A stretch of 64,000 nucleotides of DNA, taken from positions 305,763 through 369,762 of the forward strand of contig VCMS01000035.1 of the NCBI GenBank assembly GCA_022539475.1, read 5' to 3'. The DNA is from Gracilaria domingensis. Lineage: Eukaryota > Rhodophyta > Florideophyceae > Gracilariales > Gracilariaceae. The notes beneath the pieces were generated by a model. It ran no database searches. It was given only the letters and a program-made list of their open reading frames with translations, and had not been told where the DNA came from. Made by a program: the position numbers and the translations under genes. Numbering within the stretch: the stretch's first letter is position 1; every line of letters starts with the position of its first letter. This document shows positions 18,013 through 29,872 of the stretch, piece by piece.

Positions 18013-18992
18013 ATGGAGTCGGATCCGAAGCACGCCAAATCGGCGCTTGAATACATCACAGACTGTCCAACCGAGCAAGATAGTGAGCTACAAAATTATT
18101 CCGAAAATTCTTTAAGCGACACAGATGAGAAGTCTATATCGAAAAATTCTTATTTCATGAAGAGGGTGATTCTGGTAAACCAGAAAAAACTAAGTTAAAC
18201 TGCGATGAAGTCAAAGAGCTCTACCGCAAAGTAGAGAAGAGCATATATGCGCAGTGGGAGGAAGGCAGAGTTTGAAAATCACACTTCACGAGCTTTGATA
18301 TATTTCTCATGGCGTTAACGACATATAAACTTGGTGGCACTTGAAATTCAATCGCTTGTATCTTCGCATCAAGACAGGAACATTCCAGAAATCGGTTCAT
18401 ATTTTTATGAATACGTTGGAGATGGACTTTTGGGTGGATTTTGTTGTAGACTTGGAGGAACGTTTCATTATTTCGTACATGAAGGAAAAGAATAGACGAT
18501 TCAATAGCTTTACGTACGCACGTTAATGCACTGATGTGGTATTCATTCGTGGTAGTCACCTAACAGAATCGTTTAAAGAGGAAAAGAAGTATTCCAGTGC
18601 TAAACATAAATTGTGTGGCTTGAAAGTGGAAGTATCCTTTCTTCCCGGTGGGATTGTAATTCATAGCTCTCATCCCACTCCAGCTGCTACAGCTGATAGT
18701 GCCATTTCTTGCACAACCTCTAGCTCCACCATGACCTGCTTGAGAAGAGAGGATTAGAAGGACAACTACCAGATAACAGAGCCTTGTTGGACATATACCC
18801 TAACCAGTGGGCATTTTTAATCGACAAAAGGGATATACTGAAATGACGGGATACGCAGGTTGCATTTATCCAAAGAAGAAAACGATGAAGGTACTTTTGC
18901 CATTTCATGAGATTTGCCCTAATAGGGCCATTTATTTTGACCCCATTTTTCTTGAGAACTATTTTGGAAGACTCACGAATGTGGCGAAATGA
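18013..18992 (+). pseudogene. DDE_4 (Harbinger/IS5-like) transposase pseudogene
   Basis: Fragments in more than one frame together show a DDE_4-type transposase like those common in oomycetes and algae. A 61-residue acidic N-terminal piece begins at ATG 18013. Near 18530 comes CTDVVF (first catalytic Asp region), then SSAKHKLCGLKVEVSFLPGG, IVIHSSHPTPAATADSAI, and after frameshifts QWAFLID, KGYTEMTGYAGCIYPKKK and IFLENYFGRLTNV (Glu in the ENxFGR motif). At least two frameshifts around 18720-18830 and several stops make it non-functional. Ends were not identified. Confidence 0.65.
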
Positions 18993-19503
18993 AGTGCGCT
19001 ACATGGTAGACGAACTGACAGAAGCCAACCAAAATATAGCGGCTCAAGCAAGCGCATGCTAAGACCTGCCTGCAGTCAGCACCTTCTATGAAGGATCTGA
19101 AAGCCAGCGAATGCCTTCCACAATGTTTGACAAAACCAAGCGGCTCACAACTGCGACACTTACCGCTAGCTTAAGACGTTCATTAGCGGTTCCGTCAACG
19201 TACCCGGATTTTATACAAAAAACATTCGTGAGAAATGCGAGATATAGAGCCAGCAGACAAACAGAAGTTAGTGCATCACACTAAAATTACTGATGGCCGT
19301 AACGGACAGAACGCAAAGTCCGTAACCACGGCGCGCCTTGAAAGACAGGATATCAAGATTTCATGTGATCAGTGCTAAAGGAGAATAAAACGCCGTCTCC
19401 CATGTCCTCTCACGGTCAAATTTGCGGTGTTGCTCTGTTTGCTACAGCACCATTCTTATCCAACCTCGAGACCGGTTGAAGTAGACAGGCATCCGCAAAG
19501 CCT
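18993..19503. other. No gene recognised
   Basis: About 500 bases downstream of the DDE_4 relic. No protein-family signal, repeat or RNA gene was seen. Confidence 0.4.
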
Positions 19504-20948
19504 TTGTATAGGTTTTTCACATGCAACGTCACGCGTTTCTGGCTCTCCAGTAACAGACAAAGGATGAGAAAGACGTCACTGCTTCCACAAGAAACAAGTC
19601 CTAGGCCATCAGAAGCGGGGCCCGGCGCGGTTACACCAACCGGTCGTGGCAGCCCGGCACACAAAGGGTTAATCGAAGTGAGTAGGTCGCACCCAGGACG
19701 GGAAATCCTCCGAGGTCGACGGGGCGTCCCACGGTCTGTTGCGAAGCGACGTCGCGGTCGCGAACTTCCGGAACCCTTGCCACGACTACAGCATGCAGGC
19801 GCGGGCTTATCGCCATCAAATCAGGCGACCCCTCACCGGGCTACCCAGAGGCAAGAAGGCAGGTACCCCAAAAGGCAAAGAAAGTCTAGATACCTGTTTG
19901 TGAAGTGGGACGAAGGTGATTCCGACGCGGACGATGAAAAGGGTGCGTTGGCGGTCAACACCACTATCTCCATAACGCGAACCACTGAACGGGATACTAA
20001 ATCGTACTGCGATGAACCCCTATCGAGCCACACTTTTAGCACGTCGGACTGCCGGGCAGTTTTTGTAGAAGACTTGTACATGTGGTAACGTGAGCCCCCC
20101 GGAATATGCCTTCACGACGACATCGCGACACGATATGCCCTGTATGATCAGGGTGATGGTGAAAAAAGGGCCTTCGATAAAGTCATGTTCATTGAGAAAG
20201 ACTTTATAATTTCGGGTCAGTTTGGGGTCCGTGTCTATCACCGGTCGGCGTATTACGCAAAGAATCATGATGAGCCGCGGTACGGATGAAGTGCAGTAAC
20301 AGTCTACAACATCAGCGACTCTGGTTTAAACTCTGCGTTAATCCGACAAGACATATGGCTAGATCCACTGCAGTGCCACGTTAAGAGAACTGGTTTACGT
20401 TTCTCGCTCGAGCCCAGGCTGACATCCAAAGCACTAGATGCGCTAGAAAGCCTTTGTGTTGCACATCCACGCCGTGCCATCAGAATATCAAGCCCAGGAC
20501 ATCGTTCGCTCTTCAAATGCACAAAATAATACCGCTTGCTTGAAGGAAAGATGTTGATCAGTAATATGCAGCTCTTCCGCAACCAAACCTCCGCAAGCAA
20601 CGGAGCGGCAAGGCTTTCCCGAGCGATGTATGCCAAATGAACACTGCTGTTCTCAGAGGTTCCATCGGATCTCAGCTTTGCAGAAATTAGGCGGTGGTTC
20701 CAGCAAGTTTTTGGGCGACTGAAACTGAATCGATTGAAGGGTATACCCACGGAGTTTGTAAATTAAGATGGATTGCGGCCCAAACTGTCAGCGGTTTTCT
20801 AGTACGGCTGAGAGTAAGGAATGTCTACCACGTCGTATGTATCGACGCAAGCGCAGAGCAGATTCTGGAGGCCGTTGAGACGTTCCTACATGAACTCTCT
20901 TACAAGAAGCTTTGTGGATGCATGGGTGCCTCGACGAAGGGGTCTGGG
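19504..20948 (+). pseudogene. Decayed long reading frame of unknown family
   Basis: An open frame of 194 codons (19504-20088, Arg/Pro/Ser-rich, containing RYPKRQRKSRYLFVKWDEGD) is followed in the same frame by protein-like sequence to about 20765, broken only by in-frame stops (about 20086, 20287, 20527, 20638 and 20764). Stretches such as FAEIRRWFQQVFGRLKLNRL and FIEKDFIISGQFGVRVYHRS look genuinely coding. Beyond 20760 the better frame shifts (VYHVVCIDASAEQILEAVE). I cannot name a family; the position between transposon relics suggests a retroelement or other mobile-element protein. Confidence 0.35.
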
Positions 20949-21396
20949 TAACCCAGGCCAAACGTTTGGAAGGAAAAATAAAAGGACTTTCATTAGATGT
21001 GCAAGGAGGAGTAGATCTGTAGTAAGTGAAACAGTACCAAAGTATTGAGTTGTAAGCAAGTGTTTGACTCACTGATATATCCATGAGTGTGATTTTTTGG
21101 AAAGTTAAATTCCTCAAAAGCGTCCCTCCACTTTATTGACAGGCGTTAATTTCATTTACGGCCGCGTGATGATTCAATGGCAGCCGGTTTTGCTAGAGTA
21201 ATGGAACTTCGAAAGTTAAATTTTTTCGCCAAGCGGATGAATTAGCGAGAACTTGAGGCAAGATGCGAACGCTTCACATAAACATGATTGAAGAGTTAGG
21301 CAATGTTTACGCCAAAGGTGCGTGGGTCAACAGGTCGTGCCAGAGACTCTCATTGCTTTGCGAAAAGTTCTCTGGAGCTCGCCGATGTACATTATC

Positions 21397-21453
21397 AAGG
21401 TTCACTTAACTTTGCAGACGCACAAAAGCGCGTCTGCAAAGTTAAGTAAACCT
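21397..21453. repeat. Palindrome with 25-bp arms
   Basis: AAGGTTCACTTAACTTTGCA at 21397 pairs with TGCAAAGTTAAGTAAACCTT ending at 21453, with one mismatch and a loop of about 6 bases. It is of the same general kind as the palindromes at 11.1-12.5 kb but unrelated in sequence. Confidence 0.8.
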
Positions 21454-21574
21454 TGTGCCCAGCGAAGCACAGAGATTTCTCCAGTCTCAAATGATTCCTG
21501 CGGCCTTGAGAACGTAGGTCGCAGGCAGTAATCCTTTTCCTCATGCAAAGGGGTGATTGTGGAGTAAACGTCCG

Positions 21575-24186
21575 TCAGATTCTACGGTTTAGACGAACAG
21601 GAGGTCCGAGTTCGCTCCATGTATCCGCACTATAGCACAAGCCATCATGCGTCACGATCGGTCTAGAAAGCCACGTAGCTAGTATCTCCGCACCAATGGA
21701 GCCAAATGAAACCCTAGATTGCTTGGAACTCGTCCAGTCAAGCACTTGAAATATTGGTGCTTCACCCCGAAATCCCTGAGAGATAACCCGACTTCCCATA
21801 CGATCCTTTGCCCTGTCTGGAATCCGAGAACGCCCGATCTCGCGGAGAAATCGCAAAAGAAGGCCGGAGCGGTACAAAAGCTGGGGCTTAAGGGACCGAA
21901 ACTCACCAAAGACTTGGTTCGCAAGAATCAAATCAGAAACCATAAGTCTCGAGGTGCGCTGCTGTACGTAACTTGCTGCGAACGACACCTGGAGTAGTAC
22001 AACATGTCTGAGTAAATAAAGTGATTCGGTTAGACCTAAGAACTCCGTCCGTTCAGCTGGGGTACAAGGATTGTCAAAGCATTTGCGTCTATCCCATGAT
22101 ATGGAGAATTTGTTGATGCTCGTCGTGACCTCCTTCATATTCACAGATATCGAGCCATTACCCAGCCGAGTGATGAGGAGCGTACTGAAGATCAATTCTC
22201 GTGAGATTTCGAACTTCCAACAGTGAACATCTGACTTCTATGGTGATAAAACCTTTGAGGGTCAGGCTGCCGCCCGGTGAGAAGCATATCGTCAACCACA
22301 TTGGCCATGACCAGCCGTATCGAACCGTTCTTGTTCCGAAATATGAAGATCTGTGGGAGACACGGGAGAGTTTCGATACCCTTCTGCGCCAGAGAGTTTC
22401 TAAAAGCGAGTTTCCATAGCCGCCCCGACTCAACAAGACAGTATGTCGGTGCTAAAAAGCTTCCGTACATGGCCATGTTCAGCCCAGCCTTTGGGCAGGA
22501 TCATGAAGATATATCGTATCAGCTCACCTCCCGGCAGGTACGCCTCCTTTATATCAAGGGTTGCGAGCGATAGTCCTGGCGTAGCGGCAACGAACAGCAT
22601 CGTGCGAATGACTCGGAACTGAGGGGGAGAGGAATCTTTTCGTGTACCCTACTTCTCCATATCTCTATTCTCGTGAGGGCCAGCCAGCATTTGAGGCGAA
22701 GCGCACCATCCTAACCATCGTCCTTGATGTGGAAGAATTGATGGGAGAAGACGACATTAGCGTGCTTTGGGAGTGTATACCTTCGGACTTCCTAATACCG
22801 CCTCTTATATAAGTCCCTTTCTTTCGCGATGGCCTGGTCTACGACCCACCGCGGAAGGAATTGCGTTCGAAACTCCGAGACATGCTCCCTCCCAAGCCCC
22901 ACCATGGCATTCTTGAGAATTTCTTGCTCCACAGACCCCAATTAAAATGTAGCTGTCACTTTCTTCATGGTGGTGGTTCTGACGTCCTTGGCTGGACGGG
23001 GTGGTTCGTAGAGACTACCGTTGTCTCGTTCTGGTCTGTCCACCAATTATGGCTTGTGGCCAGCGAAGAGCGACACAACGTTGAGATGGTCGGACCATAA
23101 TGTTGGTTTGTCATTCAACCAGAAGCCTATTGAGCTCTTGTGGAGCGATGCACTTATGACCGGTCTCTGGGAAACGTTGGTCTTTCTCACATGACGTTCG
23201 ATGCCGTGGCTGTTGACGAGACGTTGCTCGTCGACTTCGTCCAGTTCATACGAAAGCGAAGAATTGTACCCCATTTGGTCCAGTACCATGAGTAGGGCTG
23301 AAGTCGGTACGAGACGGACGTTCTCGTATGCAACACGTATGCTCTGGCCCAGCCCAGCGAATAATCTTGCAATCAAATATAATTCGCATATAATAGGATT
23401 TTCATTTTCTATTCGGTACATTTTCATTACGCCATGTCGTGCGTCATTATGTCCTCATTGCATCAAAATCTCCTAGGATTATATTGAAAGAAAAGTTTCT
23501 AAAAATTTCATCTATTGAAAATGCCTATAGCTTCCACAAAAAAATGCTTAAATAGAGGAAAGTGAATGAATATTCAATGAAAAAGGGTTTTACCTGGGCT
23601 GGTAAAGCTCGTTCAAAGAATGTAGCAGCGAATGTTTCTGAGTCTTTCGAACAAAACTAACATGCCACACGCCGAACTTCGGACCCCTCTTAAAGTAATA
23701 AACTGCATTGCCCCTTGGGAACTGGGCCTGAGTGAGAACGTGAGAGCTCCTGGTCTTTTCTATGTTCTGGATAGCTCTCCTAGCTACCTGTTCTTGGAAG
23801 GCCTCAAGGCGTTTCGTGGTCACCTTGGACTGCGGCAGGCCCATCAGACTGAGGGTGTGACCTCTAAAAGGTTCGAAGCAACTCGGTTTCCAGCTCCCGT
23901 ACATACAGTTGCTGAAGAACGTTCCACGAGAAAGTATCTCTTCGTACGAGAACATTGTCTTGCGAATCGCCTAGAAATAGCTTGCGTCTCGAAGAATTCG
24001 TGTACATACAAGCCCACGAAGCACAGTCTCCAAAACTTTATTGCCACTTGGAAAAGCTTTTGTCACCCGGTACATACCATTCCATACCTGTGACATTTGA
24101 TCAATTGCTGTCGGCTTAATGCAGTTGTGAACCTCTGTATTAAGCCTGATCCAAATTCCGCTGTGATGTAAGCGCCGACCACTCAC
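21575..24186 (-). pseudogene. Ty1/copia-type retrotransposon pol relic
   Basis: Read on the minus strand from about 24186 downward, the fragments follow copia order. First comes a decayed integrase end (23.9-24.2 kb). Then the post-integrase linker: GLPQSKVTTKRLEAFQEQ, VYYFKRGPKFGVW and SIRVAYENVRLVP (23.3-23.9 kb). Then reverse transcriptase, with LVESGRLWKLA and ANVVDDMLLTG (catalytic Asp-Asp) at 22.2-22.5 kb, and the connection/RNase H part (RTEFLGLTESLYLLRHVVL, ASYVQQR) at 21.6-22.2 kb. Multiple frameshifts and stops separate the pieces. No LTRs were found, and the hAT relic begins just beyond its 5' end, which may have removed it. Confidence 0.65.
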
Positions 24187-24519
24187 AGAATGTTAGTCAA
24201 CTTTATGGAAACAGGTTTCTTACAAGCTTTCAAACAGGACAGCAATGTACGAAAGAGAGCCGAAATTAATTCAAAACCGGCAGGGCTTGCAGACAGTACG
24301 CAACTGTGTTCTAGCGCGCTAAATTGATCTCCACACTCTGCGCCTTCTTGCTCCCATAAAAGACGTCAACAAGTCCCTTGTCGCTCTTTTACCCCGTATA
24401 TCACAAGCAGATCTCTCCTCAGACGTTGTCGAGGAGAACTTTTTGGCATGCTTGCACCAATATTTGCGGATAACTCTTTCTGTTCTTGCGAAGTTTGAAC
24501 CAACAAACTCCTTTCCCCC

Positions 24520-26795
24520 GTGATGTCTTCAAACCAAAGAAGTAACCTTGCATCAAACGACTCCAATGAACACCGGAAGAGCGGTCGTAAGCGCATCTGG
24601 TGTCTCGAGGAGTGCTTTAATTTTCTTGAAAGCAGCGCGTCCTCTCGCAAGCGAGCGATTTTCAAGTTCTGTGTATACAAATCTTTCGCATCTGTACCTA
24701 ACTCAACGCAGCTGGGAAAACACCTTCTTGATAGTGACAATTTCTCGAAGGTCATCAAGCACAGCCTGCTGCGTGAGCCAGCCTTTGCTCAGCAATATCA
24801 GTTACGATGGAGCACCGCGATGTGCTATGATGTCATGGAGAGACCGGTCAAGAAATCCAGATCGAATTCAGAAAAATAACAGTCATGAACTTTGTACAAG
24901 AGGTGAAAGAAGAACTTCGAAGGGAGAGAGAGCAGCGTGAAGTAATCTCAGGAGAGCAGTTTGATGTGAACAGCGAGCTCAAGGAGCTTTTGACATCGTT
25001 CATTATCAATCATATGCTACCATTCAGTGTGTTAAGTCGTAAGGAAGGCTATAAAGAACTATTCAAAATAGTGGAGTTGCTTAATCTTAGCATGGTGAAG
25101 CATATTTCTATTGTGTCCATAATGGCAGGATGGCATCTTAATTCGTTCCATGACAAGATACTGGCTAATGTAACGTCGTGTTTGAAAACGGATTTATCGC
25201 AATTGTATGGTACTTTAGTGTTTGATGGCTGGATGGACACTAATGCAGAACATGTTGTCAACGTACTGCTCTCTATAACTGGAATTGGTCTTGCGCGTAA
25301 AACCTATTTTCTGGAACCAATCAACACAAGTTCCACAAGCTGCGATGCAGCGATGTACGCAAACATTGTGGAAACTGTAATGCTCAAGTATGGTAGTAGG
25401 GAAAAGATTTGTGCGGTTACGAGTGATAACACAAGTTGCTGTTTCAAGGCCAAAGAGGTCATCACTCAGCGACACAATAATATATTTGGCTGCCAAGGCC
25501 AGACAAATTTTGCAAATTTACTGATGCAAGACACGGTACAACTGTCTTGGTTGTCTGAGATTCTTGGAACAAGTTCGAGGCTAGCAGGCGATGTCAAAGC
25601 ACGTCCGAAAATGCTACACAGATTCAAAGAACTATTGGAGCAGCACAATGCTGCGCTACGAAACTCTGGCTACAGTAGTTTTATGGTGAAGTATGACTGG
25701 CATGAAAGACTACTTCCGCGTCGTTCTGCTGTGCGCGCAGAAAAGATGGCGACGACGCGCTTTGTTAGTTCGGAGTCTATGCTAGAAGCATTTTTAAGAA
25801 GCAAAGCTGTTTATCGCAGCATGGTGGACTGTGAAGACTTTCCAAAAGCTTTATATGGCTTGCGATACGAAAAGAAGCCAGCTAAATTTGAGAATGCAGT
25901 GCGGGATGATGACCTATTCGCCAAATGTAGCAATGTTTATTATATATTCCGGACGATGAGGCAGTACCTCCGTGTATTTGATAAGGACAGTTCCATGATT
26001 TCTGAAGTCTATCCTGCTATAACGCAGCTGCAAAACAAATTGGAAGAGCTCCCGCTGACAGATTTTTTCGCTCCTGATCGAGAGACTGAAGTTCTCGACG
26101 TGTTCCAAAAACGGCGTGATGGTATTGGGAGAAAGATTAGACTTTTCGTTTCTTTGCAATACGTTCCGTACTTCTTAGATCTACGTAGCCCGCTTTTAGA
26201 GGTAACGAATGAGAGTGAGGATCGGATTTGGAAACAAATCGAAGTCTTCGTAGAATCATCTGCGTTTCCTGCGACGCGGAAGCTATAAAGTGATGGTGGG
26301 GTAGAAGAAGCCGTCAATAGGCTTCTCCAAGAGCCTATGCTTCTCCCTCTCAGCTGGAAGAACCAAATAATTGGTGGAATTCGACAGAAGATCCCTATGG
26401 CGTATCGAGATGTTCCAATTCTGTATTGGATTCAGTGCAAAGAGAGCGCTCTCTGGCGATCTTTTGCTTTGCGCAATCTGTCTATCAGTCCTTCCTCGTC
26501 CACTGTTGAAAGAAGCTTTATTCTACAAGCTCGAATTAGAATAACTGTTCGAAATCGCCTTCACCCCTAAAACGTGAAGAAAATGATTTTCTGCGCATTC
26601 AACAACGTTCTTTTTAAGGAGAGAAGAAATGACGGTAAGGTTTCACGACCATATTATACGTGCGGAAGAAGCGGAACAGTTAGTGAGGTTACAGTTTCGT
26701 ATTTGGATGACGAAAGTGACGTCGAATATAGTGCGGAAGGCATGGAGTGGGAGGACTTTGAGGAATTGAGTTTGCCTCCTTTGCAAAAAATGTAA
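24520..26795 (+). pseudogene. hAT-like (DUF659) transposase pseudogene, copy 1
   Basis: The main frame (24885-26795) holds a DUF659-type hAT transposase: ILSRKE-like start, YGTLVFDGWMDTNAEHVVNV, TSSTSCDAAMYANIVE, AVTSDNTSCCFKA, NLLMQD, and at the end PPSSSTVER-like ISPSSSTVERSF with QARIRITVRNRLHP (hAT dimerisation region). TAA at 26286-26288 and at 26568-26570 interrupt it without changing frame. The BED-type N-terminus lies in another frame (24520-24879, with SVPNSTQLGKHLL) and has lost its CxxC, so a frameshift lies at about 24880. A homologue faces it at 27832-29448. The acidic C-terminal tail (DDESDVEYSAEGMEWEDFEE) is typical of hAT proteins. Confidence 0.75.
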
Positions 26796-27831
26796 AAAAA
26801 GGATCTCGTCCAACTAGATGCATTGTCAAACCTATAGTTGCATATACCTACCGAGGGTTTTCTCCGGTTCTTGAGCGCTCGCTACAATCTCGTGAAGCGT
26901 TATGAACGAGCGCGATAGTCTTCTTTGAACAATCTTAATCATCGAAATTCCACGCTGTAATCCGTATCCAACTTCTGTCGTTCTCGCCCAACCCACTGCG
27001 CATTTTCCCCTTTTCAGAGCCAAGTATAGGTCTAGAAGGAGAATATGGATCACAGGACACACAGAGAACAGAACATCCGGCAGTGAAGAAGTTGAAGGTC
27101 AACCGCGCTCATCCATGTCTTCAATTTGCCACCCGATGCCATTCTTTTTATGCCGGCGTAAGGTACCTAACCTTGTTTTATAGCTTATGACTCAGTCGAA
27201 GCAAGTTATTTAGAGCTCGGAAAAGATCCGTAACCAGCGATGATAACTCTAGTAATTCTCCGGCGGTTTATCATCGAAGAAGCGAGCACGCGCTCGCGTG
27301 TACGGTCTAACGTCCACAATCTTGACTGCTTTCAAGCGTTAACGTCCGATATTATCGATCATGATACCTCTATGAGTAAGCGGTTCAAAGCGGTTCAGCT
27401 AGCCACTAGAGCGACCTTGCGCCAACTGTATGGTATCAAGATCATGCAGCAAAATCTTGAATGTAGGTTCACCGTTACTGGGTCCATAAAACAGAAAACC
27501 ATCACGTGCAACTGTCGTTAGCCACCCTGCCGCGGCAAAGTAGATCAAAAGTGTGGTTGTGAGCTTCGTCTGTGAAGTTTGGCAGTTCTCACAACGCAAT
27601 CTAACTGTGACCGACGCACGTTTTAGTCGCATGACGTTGCAGGAGGTCCGTGGAATGCATTGCGTGGTATGCGCGCACGGTGCGTAGGAACAATTCTCAG
27701 GGTCAACGTGAACGGAATTGCAAGCGTTTGTTTCATCTGGATGGTCGACCGACACCATGTCGCTTCGGGGAGTTCATAAATCGTTTCTGCTTAGTCCATC
27801 GTTCAAATCTTTACCCAGGCTCAGAAGCTAC
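26796..27831. other. Spacer between the two hAT relics
   Basis: Short overlapping open frames on both strands (largest 27399-27758 minus, with CENCQ) match nothing I know. It probably holds the 3' ends of both hAT copies and other debris. Confidence 0.3.
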
Positions 27832-29448
27832 CTAGCGTTCATCCTTTGTCCATCCTTTCTCCTTCATAAAGAAACTGTCCCTTCGCGCCAATGTGAAGAA
27901 CGAGGACAATGGCAGAACTCGTAGTTTCTGCTCAGGCTGCCGTGTTGCTGGAAAAACTTCAGGAATGACGGAGCTGTCCTCATCAAATATGCGAACGTAT
28001 TGGCGCATGATTCGAAACACATAGTAGACGTCGACGCACTTCTCAAAGAGAGAGCTGTCCAGAACGGTAGGTTCAAAGTTTTCTCGCCGACGGGTTTTTC
28101 TCTTGCCATAAAGATATGGACGAAAGTCAACACACTCAACCAACTGCTGGTATATAGGCTTACCTCTTATAAAGGAGAGCAAAATGCCCTCCAGACTCGC
28201 AAAACGCGTGGATGCAATCTTCATCGGAAGCACTGTCGTTCCTATTGGAGGCACTCTCCCATATTGATCCAAGTCCCGGTTACTCGTCACAAATCCAGAA
28301 TTACGTAGAATGACGTTGTACTGATCCTTCAACTATTTAAAGCGGAAATAAAGCTTTGAATGTTTCCGCAAATCATTCACTACTTCAGAAACTATAGCCA
28401 ATGTATCGGATACCCACTGTAGACCACCTATATCCTGCATGAGAAGATTGGCGACATGAGTCTGATCTTGTCCAGCGATGATGTGGTCGTACCTCCTTAC
28501 AATCCTTTCTTGAGCCTTCACACAAGACGCTGCATTGTCGCTCACGACATCAGTGATTGGCTTCATATCTCCGAAATTGCGAAAAAATGAGTCAAAAATA
28601 TCAGCGTAGAACAGTGCATCGCAACTAGTAGAACCTGTATATACAGATCGTAGAAAGTAAGTAATTCTTGAGCGATTGATTCCAGTTATTGTCAAGAGCA
28701 CATTCACAACGTTCTCGGAGTTACAGTCTGTCCCACCATCGAAGATTAGAGTACCATATGTCCGACGCAGCGAGGAGCTTATTGATGACTTAACCAAATT
28801 CAACTGCCTCTCGTAATATCCTTCTATATTCTTAGTAGCCATACGTCCAATGGTTGGAACCTGTCGCTCAAACCGTGGATCAAGGAGCTTCAATATCTCT
28901 AAAAGCTCATTATTATCTTCCCTTCTGCTTAAAATAGTGAAGGGCAACACATCATGCGCAATGAGACGTGCGAGTAAATCGTGCAATTTTTAAACCTTCT
29001 TCGCGAAAGCCTTCTCATCAATATTGTCTCTTGCTTCCAACTGAGTTCTTCTAGTTTTCAGAACTGCCGATCTGGCGGCTGAGCTTACTCCCTCTCGACG
29101 ACCTACCTTCGATGGAGTTATTGGAATGTCGAAAAATTCCGACGAAGAACCCAGTCTCTTAAACGTTCGTAAAATCGATTGAAACTTAAGCAGTCTCGTT
29201 AGTGTATCAGAGAATGTAACACTGCACTGCAGCAGCTGGGTTCCTAGTTGAGTCGCATTGGGTGTCTTCGCTTTCGTTTGCCACCCGCAACCGCTGCATG
29301 TGGTGTATACGTTTTCGGTCTGATTAGCAAGATCATTGTCTTCCTGCAATTTAAAACATTCAGTAAGCCACCAGGTTCCCTTTCGTCTCACCTTTCGTGT
29401 CGTAGACGATTTATGTTGATGCAGAGCAGAGTTCTTGCTTGTAGACAT
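27832..29448 (-). pseudogene. hAT-like (DUF659) transposase pseudogene, copy 2
   Basis: A single minus-strand frame of 539 codons is broken only by TAA at 28987-28989 and TAG at 28333-28335. It starts with a BED-like N-terminus that keeps CSGCGW (CxxC) and TPNATQLGTQLLQC, then FTILSRRED, YGTLIFDGGTDCNSENVVNV, TGSTSCDALFYADIF, VVSDNAASCVKA, ANLLMQD and YVFRIMRQYVRIFDEDSSVI. It is clearly homologous to copy 1 but diverged (perhaps 40 percent identical by eye), so the two are separate old insertions, not one inverted duplication. The C-terminal dimerisation domain is missing: the frame ends at 27832 and unrelated sequence follows. Confidence 0.75.
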
Positions 29449-29503
29449 AGAAAAATTGAGTGACTACTCGGTTGATCGTTTGCATGAATAAAGAGAGAAC
29501 CGT

Positions 29504-29872
29504 GTGCGCGGGCCGTATAGTTGCGAGACGTGTTTGAAGAGTATTAAGTCAGGGTTCTTGGGTTTCATGCAAAAGTGCGAGCTCATGAAGCGCAAATTTG
29601 TAGAGCATGTATTGGGAATGCAGACGGTTTTGGGTGGGTCGGAGAAAGCGAAAGTGGCGCGCGGAAACCTAGGAAATCAGCTGGTGAAACCGTCAAAAAA
29701 TGGCAGAGGAATGGAGCGCGGGAGTTGAACTGACGCCATACCAATGGAACTGGTCACGCTGAGTTCCAGCAAAATTGGCCATATTTGCAAGATCTGTAGA
29801 AGCAGAAGTAAACCCTATTCTGCCATGATGGCGCATTTTTGTGGCGCGTGTTTTGGAACGCAGTTGTAACTT
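29504..29872 (+). pseudogene. Possible zinc-binding fragment, divergent from hAT copy 2
   Basis: One frame, interrupted by TGA at 29726-29728, encodes two similar Cys pairs: YSCETCLKSIKSGF...QKC and HICKICRSRSKPYSAMMAHF followed by CGAC. The repeated CxxC-x-(H/Q)xxC spacing suggests two related zinc-binding units. Family unknown; it may be part of a mobile element. Confidence 0.25.
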
